Shown here one piece after another: positions 55,105 through 63,982 of a stretch of DNA of 64,000 nucleotides. Under the pieces are notes generated by a model that saw only the letters and a program-made list of their open reading frames with translations, did no database searches and was not told the DNA's origin. Each line of letters begins with the position of its first letter. The stretch's first letter is position 1. The DNA comes from an uncultured Clostridia bacterium. Lineage in GTDB: Bacteria > Bacillota > Clostridia > Oscillospirales > Ruminococcaceae. The translations under genes were made by a program, and so were the position numbers. Location: positions 1 through 64,000 of the forward strand of contig CANQCL010000008.1 of NCBI GenBank assembly GCA_947589215.1, given 5' to 3'.

Positions 55105-55180
55105 TGGAGCTTGTGACGGGATTCGAACCTGCGACCTGCTCATTACGAATGAGCTGCACTACCAACTGTGCTACACAAGC
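55105..55180 (-). tRNA. tRNA-Thr (anticodon CGT)
   Basis: Acceptor GCTTGTG/CACAAGC, discriminator T, encoded CCA, anticodon loop TTCGTAA, T arm GGTTCGAATCC. 76 nt including CCA. Reads out into the tandem repeats. Confidence 0.95.
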
Positions 55181-55213
55181 ATATTCAGTTTAGAAACTAT
55201 AAAGACATTAGTA

Positions 55214-55241
55214 ATTATATCATACGGAAAATTAAAGTCAA
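55214..55241 (-). promoter_or_regulatory. Promoter of tRNA-Thr
   Basis: Minus strand TTGACT (55236-55241), 16 nt, TATAAT (55214-55219). Confidence 0.7.
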
Positions 55242-55384
55242 TAGCTGAAATTTTAATTTTATTTTAATTTGAAACAGAACTTTTATACTGATTTTCAAAA
55301 ATACGTTGAAAAATAAAACAAGTTATGTTATACTTATTTCGCAGAGCTTTTTGTAAAGCGAAAAATAGAAAGGATGTTGCTTTT

Positions 55385-56362
55385 ATGAGCAATGAAGAGA
55401 TAAGAACTTCTCCATGCAAGGTTTTGGGAATTATATTTTTAATTATATTGATTCTTGCAGCGGCATTTGTAGCGTTTGTGCATATTGCATTCAAGAACGA
55501 AAACGTTACTCCGAGCATTGGCGGATACAGCCTTTATCTGATACATGATGATTATATGTCGCCGAATATTGAGAAAAACTCTTTGATTTTTGCGACTAAC
55601 GGTAAGCCTTCGCAGGAGGATATCGGTAAGGTCGTTATTGCAGATGATGTTTCAGGAAAGAACGGAACAACATATGGTACGACCGCTATGCGTTTTGTTA
55701 ACTTGGTAAATGAGAATAACAAGCTTTACTATGAATTAAAGTTTGACAATTCTGTTGATACTGTTATGGTCAAGGGAAATAAAATTGTAGGAATTGCAAA
55801 TTATCAATTTGAATTGATGGGAAAAATAATCGTTCTGGCAAATTCTGCTCCCGGATATGCAATTTTTATTGGTATACCAGCAATATTGATGATTATTTTT
55901 CTGTCATTGGGAAGACACAGTAAGAAAAAACAGCTTGCGGTAATAGAAAAAAAGAGAGAGGTATATCACGATACAGTTGAAAATACCGAAGATGACTCCC
56001 AAGCTTCTTTTGACGATTTTGTAAAAGAAAAAGAACGACTGCATAATATTCATCAAGACAGCATGGACATGGCTGAGAAGATTACTGATGTAAAGGGTTC
56101 AGAGATTTTGGATGAACCGCTTATTGAAGAAGGTGTAAATAAAGACGACCTTGTTGAAATGAAAGAGGATCTTACAAAGCCTACAAACAGTGCTATTGAA
56201 GAGCTTATGAAAATCCTTGAAGAGGAAAACGCAAAATTGAAGGAATTGGAGCTTCCAAAGGCTGAAAAGGCAGCGCAGGACTTTCAGAAAAAAACATTGA
56301 ATGATAACGATATAGATATTGACAATAGTTCTGATACAAACGAAGAAAACAGTGAAAAATAA
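55385..56362 (+). CDS. SipW-like signal peptidase homologue lacking catalytic residues
   Basis: 325 residues: membrane helix at about 12-34, a signal-peptidase-I-like external domain, a second helix at about 160-180 (GYAIFIGIPAILMIIFLSLG) and a charged cytoplasmic tail of 140 residues with coiled-coil segments. The fold match is GYSLYLIHDDYMSPNIEKNSL against SipW-type GYSMYPVLSGSMEP, but Tyr57 replaces the catalytic Ser, and GTTAMRFV has Met102 where ER-type enzymes have His. It is probably not a protease. AAAGGA lies 10 nt before ATG 55385. No TasA-like substrate is adjacent. Confidence 0.65.
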   Translation: MSNEEIRTSPCKVLGIIFLIILILAAAFVAFVHIAFKNENVTPSIGGYSLYLIHDDYMSPNIEKNSLIFATNGKPSQEDIGKVVIADDVSGKNGTTYGTTAMRFVNLVNENNKLYYELKFDNSVDTVMVKGNKIVGIANYQFELMGKIIVLANSAPGYAIFIGIPAILMIIFLSLGRHSKKKQLAVIEKKREVYHDTVENTEDDSQASFDDFVKEKERLHNIHQDSMDMAEKITDVKGSEILDEPLIEEGVNKDDLVEMKEDLTKPTNSAIEELMKILEEENAKLKELELPKAEKAAQDFQKKTLNDNDIDIDNSSDTNEENSEK

Positions 56363-56382
56363 TTGTATATTTAATTAATTGC

Positions 56383-56412
56383 AAGACTGCCCTTATGGGC
56401 GGTCTTTTATTT
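56383..56412 (+). terminator. Terminator after the SipW-like gene
   Basis: AAGACTGCCC / GGGCGGTCTT (one G-U pair) with a TTAT loop, then TTTATTTT. Confidence 0.8.
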
Positions 56413-56456
56413 TAAAATTAACATTTCAAAATATTAAAAAAACTGTCGCAAAATAC

Positions 56457-56485
56457 TTGACAACTTGTCTGAAAGTATGTATAAT
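56457..56485 (+). promoter_or_regulatory. Promoter of the tRNA-Val-Asp-Gly cluster
   Basis: Perfect TTGACA (56457-56462), 17 nt, TATAAT (56480-56485), 31 bp before tRNA-Val. Confidence 0.85.
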
Positions 56486-56516
56486 ATATAAGTCGTACGT
56501 TAGAATGCGATTGTTT

Positions 56517-56592
56517 GGGAGCATAGCTCAGCTGGGAGAGCATCTGCCTTACAAGCAGAGGGTCACAGGTTCGAGCCCTGTTGTTCCCACCA
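56517..56592 (+). tRNA. tRNA-Val (anticodon TAC)
   Basis: Acceptor GGGAGCA/TGTTCCC, discriminator A, encoded CCA, anticodon loop CTTACAA, T arm GGTTCGAGCCC. 76 nt. Confidence 0.95.
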
Positions 56593-56718
56593 GCGAAATG
56601 ACGTTGCAAGCACTCTGTTGTGGTATAAACTACTGAACAGGGTGTGGTGCGGCGGTCTATTCAACAAAGTGAATTTTATTCACTATTACCTTTAGTCCTT
56701 GCAAGAGTGAGGGCTTGT

Positions 56719-56795
56719 GGCCTGGTAGTTCAGTTGGTTAGAACGCTAGCCTGTCACGCTAGAGGTCGTGGGTTCGACTCCCATCCAGGTCGCCA
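56719..56795 (+). tRNA. tRNA-Asp (anticodon GTC)
   Basis: Acceptor GGCCTGG/CCAGGTC, discriminator G, encoded CCA, anticodon loop CTGTCAC, T arm GGTTCGACTCC. 77 nt. The 126-bp gap from tRNA-Val is unusually long for a tRNA cluster. Confidence 0.95.
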
Positions 56796-56799
56796 TTAT

Positions 56800-56875
56800 G
56801 CGGGCATAGCTCATCTGGTAGAGCGCCACCTTGCCAAGGTGGAGGTAGCGAGTTCGAGCCTCGTTGCCCGCTCCA
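56800..56875 (+). tRNA. tRNA-Gly (anticodon GCC)
   Basis: Acceptor GCGGGCA/TGCCCGC, discriminator T, encoded CCA, anticodon loop TTGCCAA, T arm AGTTCGAGCC. 76 nt, 4 bp after tRNA-Asp. Confidence 0.95.
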
Positions 56876-56895
56876 GTAATATTTTTTATTTAATT

Positions 56896-56926
56896 CACGC
56901 TGTGTTTAATCATAGCGTGTTTTTTA
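56896..56926 (+). terminator. Terminator of the tRNA cluster
   Basis: CACGCTGTG / CATAGCGTG stem (one G-U pair) with a 6-nt loop, followed by TTTTTT. Confidence 0.8.
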
Positions 56927-57095
56927 TTGTATTTTTACCATATTAATAATGATTTTTTATTGTAAATATTATGTAATATAATCTATTTTAATAAAGATAT
57001 GTAAAATTGAACCATTTTATAAATTAAAATTGCACAAAAAAAAGATATATCTTTTGATTAAATATACAAAAATTAAGTCGAAAATAGAAAATCTA

Positions 57096-57124
57096 TTGAT
57101 ATTTTAAAGAATAAATGTTAAAAT
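57096..57124 (+). promoter_or_regulatory. Promoter of the FN3-like surface protein gene
   Basis: TTGATA (57096-57101), 17 nt, TAAAAT (57119-57124), about 54 bp before the start codon. The DNA between here and the tRNA terminator is AT-rich and empty. Confidence 0.6.
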
Positions 57125-57177
57125 GTAGGTGTATCGATAAACGGTATATTATAGGTTTATTTAAGGAGGAATTAAAA

Positions 57178-58692
57178 ATGAAGTTAAAAAGACTTCTATG
57201 TGGTGTAACAGCAGCACTCATGGCAATATCATCTGTTGCTATTGCATCATTCACATCAGCATCAGCCGCTGATGAAAACGGGCTTATTTCGCCGCCAAAG
57301 GGCGGATGGCTAACCAAAGAGCAACAGGATAATACTACTCAGTTAAAGCTTTGTCAGGTGTATGATCCAGATAGTATGCCAACTGTTGAGGATTTAGTTC
57401 ATGCAAAGGAGCTCTATATTGCATTTACTATTGTTAATGTTAATGTTGATCATCCTTTAAAGGCTTTTATGACTTACAGTAATGGTTACGGTTGGGAGAG
57501 CGATTTTAAAAAGCCAGGTACTAATAATCCAGCAACATTAATTGATAAGGAAAGAGGAACATATGTAGTAAAATGGACCGGTACGGGTACTGAAATCAAT
57601 TCAAATAAGATAATGTTTTTAGGAGTTCAGTTTGTAGATGCTGAAACAGGTGATGCTCAGTATAATAATCAACTGTGCAACACTAAAGAGAATGTTGAAC
57701 TTATAGGTCTTTATAATAAGGAGCCTGACCCGGCTAAGTTGCCTCAGCCGCCTGAAGCTGAACCAACAGAGCCTATTCCGGAGGGCGGTATGAGAATTTG
57801 GTTGGCAGACAACCTTTTCCTAACGCTTGCAAAGGATGCCTATGTTGATGTAACGAAAGACGGTCAGTATACAATTTCTGCTGAAGGACTCAATAGAAGC
57901 GGTGACGGCACTGCAGTTATTCTATATTCTAAAAATGCAGCTGATATTATTTCCCAAGAAGATGCAAGAATAGTAATTGATGAGATCATAGTAAATGAAG
58001 AGATATATAAAGTGCCTAAGCATTGGACTACTCCGGCACATCCGTTTGAAGAGAATCAAAAAGGTAACATTATTCCTGAAAAGCCAGACTTAAATGTTCA
58101 GATATGGAATCATTGGTGGAAGAATTATGACTATGTTATTGACTTTTATGATACTGATGTTATCCAATCATTATCAATTAAATTCACTTTGTCAAATACA
58201 AAATTAGGGTCTAGTCAGTCAAATCCATCGCAATCGGATCCATCAGGTTCAAACAACCCATCCGGTTCGAACAATCCATCCGGTTCAAACAATCCATCAG
58301 GTTCGAACAATCCATCGGGTTCAAATAATCCGCAAGGTCCAGGCGCAAACAATAATACGCCTACAACAGCAGCACCTAAGGTAACAACACCTGTTGTTAC
58401 GACTGTAGCTAAGCCTGCAAAGGTTAAAAATGTAAAGCTTACAGCAAAGAAAAAGAAATTAAATGTATCTTGGAAAAAGGTAAGCGGGGCAACAGGTTAT
58501 GAGGTTGTATCTGCTACAAATAATAAATTTACCAAGAACAAGAAGACTGCTACGGTTAAGAAGAACAAGGTTACAATCAAGAGTCTCAAATCAAAGAAAA
58601 AGTATTTTGTAAAGGTAAGAGCTTATAAGATTGTAAATAGCAGGAAGTATGTTGGTAAGTGGTCTAGTGTTGCAAAGAAAAAGGTAAAATAA
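57178..58692 (+). CDS. Secreted protein with Ser/Asn repeat linker and fibronectin-type III-like C-terminus
   Basis: 504 residues. A signal peptide (LKRLLCGVTAALMAISSVAIA, cut after SASA), two N-terminal beta domains (to about residue 345), a flexible linker of five GSNNPS repeats and Thr/Pro-rich sequence, and a C-terminal FN3-type domain (VKNVKLTAKKKKLNVSWKKV, then GATGYEVVSATNNKF, YFVKVRAYK) that is very rich in lysine. FN3-like domains of gut bacteria often bind glycans or stabilise enzymes; no catalytic motif, dockerin, or sortase signal is visible. The strong SD AAGGAGGA fixes ATG 57178. Confidence 0.82.
   Translation: MKLKRLLCGVTAALMAISSVAIASFTSASAADENGLISPPKGGWLTKEQQDNTTQLKLCQVYDPDSMPTVEDLVHAKELYIAFTIVNVNVDHPLKAFMTYSNGYGWESDFKKPGTNNPATLIDKERGTYVVKWTGTGTEINSNKIMFLGVQFVDAETGDAQYNNQLCNTKENVELIGLYNKEPDPAKLPQPPEAEPTEPIPEGGMRIWLADNLFLTLAKDAYVDVTKDGQYTISAEGLNRSGDGTAVILYSKNAADIISQEDARIVIDEIIVNEEIYKVPKHWTTPAHPFEENQKGNIIPEKPDLNVQIWNHWWKNYDYVIDFYDTDVIQSLSIKFTLSNTKLGSSQSNPSQSDPSGSNNPSGSNNPSGSNNPSGSNNPSGSNNPQGPGANNNTPTTAAPKVTTPVVTTVAKPAKVKNVKLTAKKKKLNVSWKKVSGATGYEVVSATNNKFTKNKKTATVKKNKVTIKSLKSKKKYFVKVRAYKIVNSRKYVGKWSSVAKKKVK
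58246..58335 (+). repeat. Five 18-bp coding repeats (GSNNPS)
   Basis: Near-identical 18-bp units beginning GGTTCAAACAA at 58246, 58264, 58282, 58300 and 58318 encode the linker of the surface protein. Such tracts can change number by slippage. Confidence 0.85.
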
Positions 58693-58712
58693 GATTTACG
58701 TTTTTGAATGAT

Positions 58713-58749
58713 AAAACCGCTCGGGCAGAGATGCTTGAGCGGTTTTTTT
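58713..58749 (+). terminator. Terminator after the FN3-like gene
   Basis: AAAACCGCTC / GAGCGGTTTT stem with a 14-nt loop, then T residues. Confidence 0.85.
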
Positions 58750-58790
58750 ATAGTATAGCATAGTTCTGAGCGTTTGTTTATTATATTAAA

Positions 58791-58821
58791 AAAACAGAGT
58801 CTGGTAAGCAGACTCTGTTTT
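58791..58821 (-). terminator. Terminator after the transaldolase gene
   Basis: Perfect 13-bp stem AAAACAGAGTCTG / CAGACTCTGTTTT with a 5-nt loop. Confidence 0.9.
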
Positions 58822-58842
58822 ATTAGTTTTTTCTTGTAAAAT

Positions 58843-59490
58843 CTATTTGGTTTCAACGCCTTCCCAGTCCTTTAAGAATCTTTCAATTCCGCTGTCTGTA
58901 AGAGGATGATGTATCATCTGCTTGATAACACTCATTGGGATTGTTGCAATGTCGCAGCCAAGTCTTGCTGCAGCAGTAACGTGAATTGGGTTTCTTATAG
59001 AGGCTGCAATGATTTCTGTTTCTATAGCCTGCGCGTCGAATATGTCTACGATTTCTTCGATGAGGTTCAAACCTTCCATACCGATATCGTCAAGCCTGCC
59101 TAAGAATGGCGAAACATAGGTAGCTCCGGCTTTTGCTGCTAACAGTGCCTGTGCAGCTGAAAAGATAAGCGTTACGTTTGTCTTTATTCCAAGAGCTGTA
59201 AGCTGTTTGGTAGCCTTTAGACCTTCTGCACACATTGGGATTTTGATTACAATGTTTTTGTGCATAGCGGCAAGAGGTTTAGCCTCTTCGACCATTTTGT
59301 CAGCTTCAAGTGAGATAACCTCAGCCGAGATAGGTCCGTCTACGATTTCAGTTATTTCTTTTACAACGTCCTGAAAAACTCTGCCCTCTTTAGCAATTAA
59401 AGACGGATTTGTTGTAACTCCGCAGATAACGCCGAGATCGTTTGCCTCTCTTATGTCGTCAACATTGGCTGTGTCAATAAATAGTTTCAT
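58843..59490 (-). CDS. Small transaldolase / fructose-6-phosphate aldolase family
   Basis: 215 residues. Schiff-base Lys83 in [46 protein letters not shown] (read here as [15 protein letters not shown]) and [14 protein letters not shown] are canonical for the TalC/MipB/FSA type. Most members are true transaldolases of the pentose phosphate pathway; some are FSA. Its operon with xylulokinase supports transaldolase. AAAGGA precedes the ATG. Confidence 0.94.
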   Translation of the reverse strand: MKLFIDTANVDDIREANDLGVICGVTTNPSLIAKEGRVFQDVVKEITEIVDGPISAEVISLEADKMVEEAKPLAAMHKNIVIKIPMCAEGLKATKQLTALGIKTNVTLIFSAAQALLAAKAGATYVSPFLGRLDDIGMEGLNLIEEIVDIFDAQAIETEIIAASIRNPIHVTAAARLGCDIATIPMSVIKQMIHHPLTDSGIERFLKDWEGVETK

Positions 59491-59545
59491 AATAAAATTC
59501 CTTTCAATTATATATTTCCTGAAAAATCAGGTTTTATTCAATTAG

Positions 59546-61069
59546 TTAAAGAGCGCCAAGCTTTTTATAGCTTGCCTTTAGTGCAGGATAAATCTCACAG
59601 TAAAGCTGATAGTATTTTTCATACTCAGGTACGTTCTCAGCTATAGGCTCCTGCGTTTTATCAGTCTTGATTACTGCATTGCAGGCTTCGGGAACGCTGC
59701 TGTAAATTCCTGCGCCAACGGTTGCGAGAAGCGCAACGCCCAGAGCAGGACCTTCTTTGGACGCAACAGTCTTAACAGGACAGTTATACAAATCAGCGAG
59801 CATTGAACGCCACAGCGGAGATGTTCCTCCGCCTCCGCAAGCCATCATATCAGATACGTTTATGTCCATCTCTCTGAATACTTCCACGCAGTCACGAAGT
59901 GAATATGATACACCCTCCAAAACAGCACGGAGCATATCCTTTTTAGTGTGCATGGCTGAAAGACCGAAGAACACGCCTCTTGCGTCGGGGTCTAGGTGAG
60001 GAGTTCTCTCGCCCATAAGATAAGGCAGGTAGAGAAGCCTGTTAGCTCCGACGGGAACAGTTTCAGCCTCTTTGTCCATCAGGTAGTATTCGTCAACGCC
60101 CATAAGTGACGCGGTTTCTTTCTCAGCATTGCAGAAGTTGTCTCTAAACCATTTTAGAGAAAGTCCTGCGCCCTGAGTAACGCCCATAACGTGCCACGAG
60201 TTCGGAACAGCCGCACAGCAGGTATGAACACGTCCCTTTGGGTCTATAGAAATGCTTGATGTATGTGCAAAGACAACACCCGAAGTGCCTATTGTTGTGA
60301 ACGCTTTTCCGTCCTCGACAACTCCTGTTCCGACAGCGGCAGCGGCATTATCGCCTGCCCCGCCGACAACTATCGTTCCTTCTTTAAGTCCTGTCAGTTC
60401 AGCCATTTTAGCCGTAACTTCGCCTGTTACTTCACAGCTTTCATAAACCTTTCCTAGAAGGCTCTTATCAATTTCTAAAGCCGATAAAACCTCGTCAGAC
60501 CAGCATCTGTTCGGAACATTCAAAAGCTGCATTCCCGAAGCGTCTGAAACCTCAGTTGCGAACTCACCCGTTAGAACATATCTCAGGTAGTCTTTAGGCA
60601 GGAGAATATGAGCGCATTTTTCATAAATCTCGGGCTCGTTGTTTTTTACCCAGAGAATTTTAGCAGCCGTCCAGCCGGTAAGGGCGGGGTTGGCGGTAAT
60701 CTCGATAAGCTTTTTCTCCCCTAGCTTTTTATTCATTTCTGCGACTTCTTTAGCGGTTCTCTGATCGCACCAAATAATCGACTTTCTCAAAACATTGCCG
60801 TCTTTATCCAGCATAACAAGACCGTGCATTTGTCCTGAAATTCCAACGCCCTTGACGTCTTCTTTAGAAACTCCGCTTTGCGACATAACAGCCTTGATCG
60901 TGTTGATCATAGCGTTTGCCCAGTCGGCAGGGTCTTGTTCAGCATAGCCGTTCTTTGGCTGATACATAGGGTACTCTATCGTCTTTGAGGCAATAACCTT
61001 TCCGCTCTCGTCAAACAGAACGGTTTTAGTACCGCTTGTACCGCAGTCGACACCAATTACATATGCCAT
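59546..61069 (-). CDS. xylB: Xylulokinase
   Basis: 507 residues of the FGGY family. GVDCGTSGTKTVLFDESGK at the N-terminus, GISGQMHGLVMLD (the xylulose site), TIGTSGVVFAH and CGGGGTSPLWRSMLADLYNCPV near the end identify it. It phosphorylates D-xylulose for the pentose phosphate pathway, matching the transaldolase 55 bp downstream. No xylose isomerase or transporter is adjacent. GGAGGA lies before the ATG. Confidence 0.96.
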   Translation of the reverse strand: MAYVIGVDCGTSGTKTVLFDESGKVIASKTIEYPMYQPKNGYAEQDPADWANAMINTIKAVMSQSGVSKEDVKGVGISGQMHGLVMLDKDGNVLRKSIIWCDQRTAKEVAEMNKKLGEKKLIEITANPALTGWTAAKILWVKNNEPEIYEKCAHILLPKDYLRYVLTGEFATEVSDASGMQLLNVPNRCWSDEVLSALEIDKSLLGKVYESCEVTGEVTAKMAELTGLKEGTIVVGGAGDNAAAAVGTGVVEDGKAFTTIGTSGVVFAHTSSISIDPKGRVHTCCAAVPNSWHVMGVTQGAGLSLKWFRDNFCNAEKETASLMGVDEYYLMDKEAETVPVGANRLLYLPYLMGERTPHLDPDARGVFFGLSAMHTKKDMLRAVLEGVSYSLRDCVEVFREMDINVSDMMACGGGGTSPLWRSMLADLYNCPVKTVASKEGPALGVALLATVGAGIYSSVPEACNAVIKTDKTQEPIAENVPEYEKYYQLYCEIYPALKASYKKLGAL

Positions 61070-61163
61070 TTATTTTTCCTCCGATTTGAAATTTTGTATT
61101 TTCTGCCCTTTTATTGTACACTATAAAGCAGGGCTTTGTCAAACATTTTATGGGGAAATAAGA

Positions 61164-61200
61164 AAACTCCCGACGGCGTTTTAGCCGAAATCGGGAGTTT
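61164..61200. terminator. Terminator between the LRR gene and xylB
   Basis: AAACTCCCGA / TCGGGAGTTT stem with inner CGGC/GCCG pairing; ends the minus-strand LRR gene. Confidence 0.85.
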
Positions 61201-61218
61201 GATTTTTATACTATCCTT

Positions 61219-62643
61219 TTATACTTTATATAATGTCTTTTTACCAACCAAAATCTTAGCATTCTTCAGATTTTTCTTGATCTTTTTCTTACTCAACTGT
61301 TTTTTAAGTTGTTTAGCAACCTTCTTGTTTTTTACAACGAACTTTATGCCTTTTTTGGTATTTTTAAAACCGCCGGTTGATATTTTTGGAGCTTTCTTTT
61401 TGTTTTTGATCGTTATCTTAGAAAGCTTTTTGCAGTTATCAAAAGCACTTGAATCTATTTTATTTACTCCGTTGATAGTAATGCTTCTAAGCTGTTTACA
61501 ATTTTGGAAAGCATAATATCTTATATATTGAACGTTATTTGAAAGAATATTTACTTCTCTTAGCGATTTGCAATTTCTAAATGCATTTTTTTCAATTTTA
61601 CTAACACTCTTAATAGTTATACGTTTACTAAGCTTTTTACAGTTGCTAAATGCACCTTGTCCGATAGTGGTTAGATTCTTACCAAATTTCACAGACATTA
61701 TGCTTGAACCTGCAAATGCTTTGTCACCTATTTCTGTAACACTATTAGGAATAGATATCATAGAGAGTTTTGATTTATAGAAAGTAAATCCTCCGATTTT
61801 TTTAAGACTGTTAGGTAAAATTATTTTAGTAATGCTTTTATTACCGTAAAAACATCCTGACAAACTTATTAAGTTGTTAGGTAGCCTAATGTTTTTTAAG
61901 GACTTCCAAGTTCCACTCAAATTCTTTAATGTATTTGGAAGCTGTACATATTGAACATGACCAAAACCAATACCGCCATAGTCTAAAATTTCTTCTACCC
62001 CATCAGGAATTATAAGATCTGTGCTTTGATTAAATGACATATATACGGTTTTACCGTCTTTAGACAAAAGCAAATCATTTTTATAGCTATAGTAAGGATT
62101 ATTTGGGTCAACAGATAGCTTTAAATTTGGACAATTCTCAAAATAATAAAAATGAACCGAATCATTAAAACCTTTATTTGAATAAACTAAATTACCATTT
62201 TGAATATCATGTTCTCTATCTAGCAAAGCGTTTTTTGGCAAGTTCATTTTCTTTAATGATGTAAACCCATAAAAATGAGATATATTATATATAGTTTCTG
62301 GTAATACAATTTCTTGCACGTTATTATATACAGGAGATGCAGGTTCTTCTGACAAACTTAAATCAGTTACAGTAAACTCTACTCCGGCATAGGCAACCTT
62401 TTCAGGTACTTCAACCTTTTGAATATTTGGAATATCAACAACAGTAGCCACATTAGAAATGTATACGGAACCATATTGTGCATAATCCTTTACAATATAA
62501 GTAAAATTACCAACCTTTGCTTTTCGTGCATTTACATACACATCATATATTCCATCATAGTAGTATGAAAATGCATTACTTGCAAATACACTGACGACCA
62601 TAACAAACGTAGTTAATAAACAAAATAGTTTTTTGAGTTTCAT
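61219..62643 (-). CDS. Secreted BspA-type leucine-rich repeat protein
   Basis: 474 residues: a signal peptide (KKLFCLLTTFVMVVSVFASNAF), a short beta region, then about a dozen LRR_5 (BspA/TpLRR) units such as ITKIILPNSLKKIGGFTF, MISIPNSVTEIGDKAFAGSS and LREVNILSNNVQYIRYYAFQNC, and a very lysine-rich end (VAKQLKKQLSKKKIKKNL). Proteins of this type are displayed on gut bacteria and may bind host or food polymers. AAGGAGGG fixes ATG 62643; an upstream extension is rejected. It lacks anchoring motifs, so retention may rest on the basic tail. Confidence 0.9.
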   Translation of the reverse strand: MKLKKLFCLLTTFVMVVSVFASNAFSYYYDGIYDVYVNARKAKVGNFTYIVKDYAQYGSVYISNVATVVDIPNIQKVEVPEKVAYAGVEFTVTDLSLSEEPASPVYNNVQEIVLPETIYNISHFYGFTSLKKMNLPKNALLDREHDIQNGNLVYSNKGFNDSVHFYYFENCPNLKLSVDPNNPYYSYKNDLLLSKDGKTVYMSFNQSTDLIIPDGVEEILDYGGIGFGHVQYVQLPNTLKNLSGTWKSLKNIRLPNNLISLSGCFYGNKSITKIILPNSLKKIGGFTFYKSKLSMISIPNSVTEIGDKAFAGSSIMSVKFGKNLTTIGQGAFSNCKKLSKRITIKSVSKIEKNAFRNCKSLREVNILSNNVQYIRYYAFQNCKQLRSITINGVNKIDSSAFDNCKKLSKITIKNKKKAPKISTGGFKNTKKGIKFVVKNKKVAKQLKKQLSKKKIKKNLKNAKILVGKKTLYKV

Positions 62644-62803
62644 AAAAGTTGCCCTCCTTAATTCTACAATATTTCTACAAATAAATAATATCATTAATAT
62701 TATCCCAAGTAAAGTAAAATATTTTAAAATCGATTAATTTTGTATAATTATACAAATGCAAGGTTCTTTCTTTGTACACTATAACATACCACATATAGAT
62801 TAT

Positions 62804-63337
62804 CTACTTGCAGTAGTTTTCAATATAGTTGTCGATACAGCTCTGAATAACATCTTTTGCAGTTTGTTTTCCCTCTATTTCCTCAATTGCGGTGTCCTTG
62901 CCCTCTAAGGTCTTGTATACCGAAAAGAAGTGAGACATCTCATCAAAAATATGCTTAGGAAGTTCACTAATATCGCCGTAGCAGTTATACACAGGGTCGT
63001 TGAACGGTATTGCGATTATCTTCTCGTCTGAAGAGCCGCTGTCGTTCATTTTTATAACTCCTATCGGAAAGCAGTTTACAAGAGAAAGAGGCTGAAGCGT
63101 TTCCGAGCATAAAACCAAAACGTCTAAAGGGTCGCCGTCTGATGCGTAGGTTCTTGGGATAAAGCCGTAGTTTGCAGGATAGTGAGTAGATGTGTACAGT
63201 ATTCTGTCCATCATCAAAAGCCCCGTTTCCTTGTCAAGTTCATATTTTATTTTTGAACCCTTGGGAATTTCAATAACTGCCGTAAAGTTGTCCTGTGAAA
63301 CTTTTTTAGGCGAAATGTCGTGCCAGATGTTTGTCAT
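62804..63337 (-). CDS. ppa: Inorganic pyrophosphatase (family I)
   Basis: 177 residues. Hydrolyses pyrophosphate from biosynthesis. IPKGSKIKYELDKETGLLMMDRIL, YPANYGFIPRTYASDGDPLDVLVL (cut at its core SDGDPLDVLVL) and the later acids are the metal-binding set of the soluble Mg enzyme. AAAGGA before the ATG. It follows an unknown gene by 30 bp and is probably cotranscribed. Confidence 0.96.
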   Translation of the reverse strand: MTNIWHDISPKKVSQDNFTAVIEIPKGSKIKYELDKETGLLMMDRILYTSTHYPANYGFIPRTYASDGDPLDVLVLCSETLQPLSLVNCFPIGVIKMNDSGSSDEKIIAIPFNDPVYNCYGDISELPKHIFDEMSHFFSVYKTLEGKDTAIEEIEGKQTAKDVIQSCIDNYIENYCK

Positions 63338-63367
63338 AATAAACGTCCTTTCTTTGTATTTTTACCG

Positions 63368-63982
63368 TTACTCCTCTTTAATTGTTTCATAAAGCGTAAG
63401 ACCTACCTCTGTTAAGTTTTCTATAACATCAAATACCGTTTCGCCGTTTAGCTCAACTAAAACCCTGTCGGCAGGATTGCTGTTTGAAAGCAGGCTGTCT
63501 ATCGTTATAAATTCTTCCGGCTTTACCTTTGGAATGTTACTCTCTTTTAAAAGCTTTTCAAAGCCGCTGGTATCATTTTTGTTATAAAGCATAATGTTTT
63601 GAAACGGCATAACGTAAATTTCCGTTTCGGTTTCAAGAGAACAAAAACCGAAGTTTGTTAAGCCGTCGTTAATAAGCAAATCGCCGTATCGCTTTAAAAT
63701 CGCGTCTGCTACATCGTGAGTTACCTCAAGATTATAAATTTGCATATGAGTTCCGCTATCGCCATGCTTTGACAACTCTGTCTCCTGAGCGTCAGTACAG
63801 GGAACTTCAATAAAAAAGTAAGGCTTTTTAATCAGCTTTACAGCCTTTTTTACAATGGATTTTATCCTCTCAGCACTTAATACGCAGTTTATTTCGCTGG
63901 CGTTTATTATAGAGTAAGACGTCTTTACTCCGCTTATATCTGCGATATTTAAGCCTTCAATAATCTTAAAATTTTCTTGCAT
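63368..63982 (-). CDS. Protein of unknown function upstream of ppa
   Basis: 204 residues, acidic, no signal peptide or membrane segment. It looks like a two-part alpha/beta cytoplasmic protein (ISGVKTSYSIINASEINCVLS; GDLLINDGLTNFGFC; EIYVMPFQNIMLYN) without any recognised motif. AGAAAGGG precedes the ATG, and it directly precedes ppa on the same strand. No function is proposed. Confidence 0.75.
   Translation of the reverse strand: MQENFKIIEGLNIADISGVKTSYSIINASEINCVLSAERIKSIVKKAVKLIKKPYFFIEVPCTDAQETELSKHGDSGTHMQIYNLEVTHDVADAILKRYGDLLINDGLTNFGFCSLETETEIYVMPFQNIMLYNKNDTSGFEKLLKESNIPKVKPEEFITIDSLLSNSNPADRVLVELNGETVFDVIENLTEVGLTLYETIKEE

Noticed and set aside
56379..56946. Two small open frames across the tRNA cluster
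   Set aside because: They run through tRNA-Val, tRNA-Asp and tRNA-Gly, which fold correctly.
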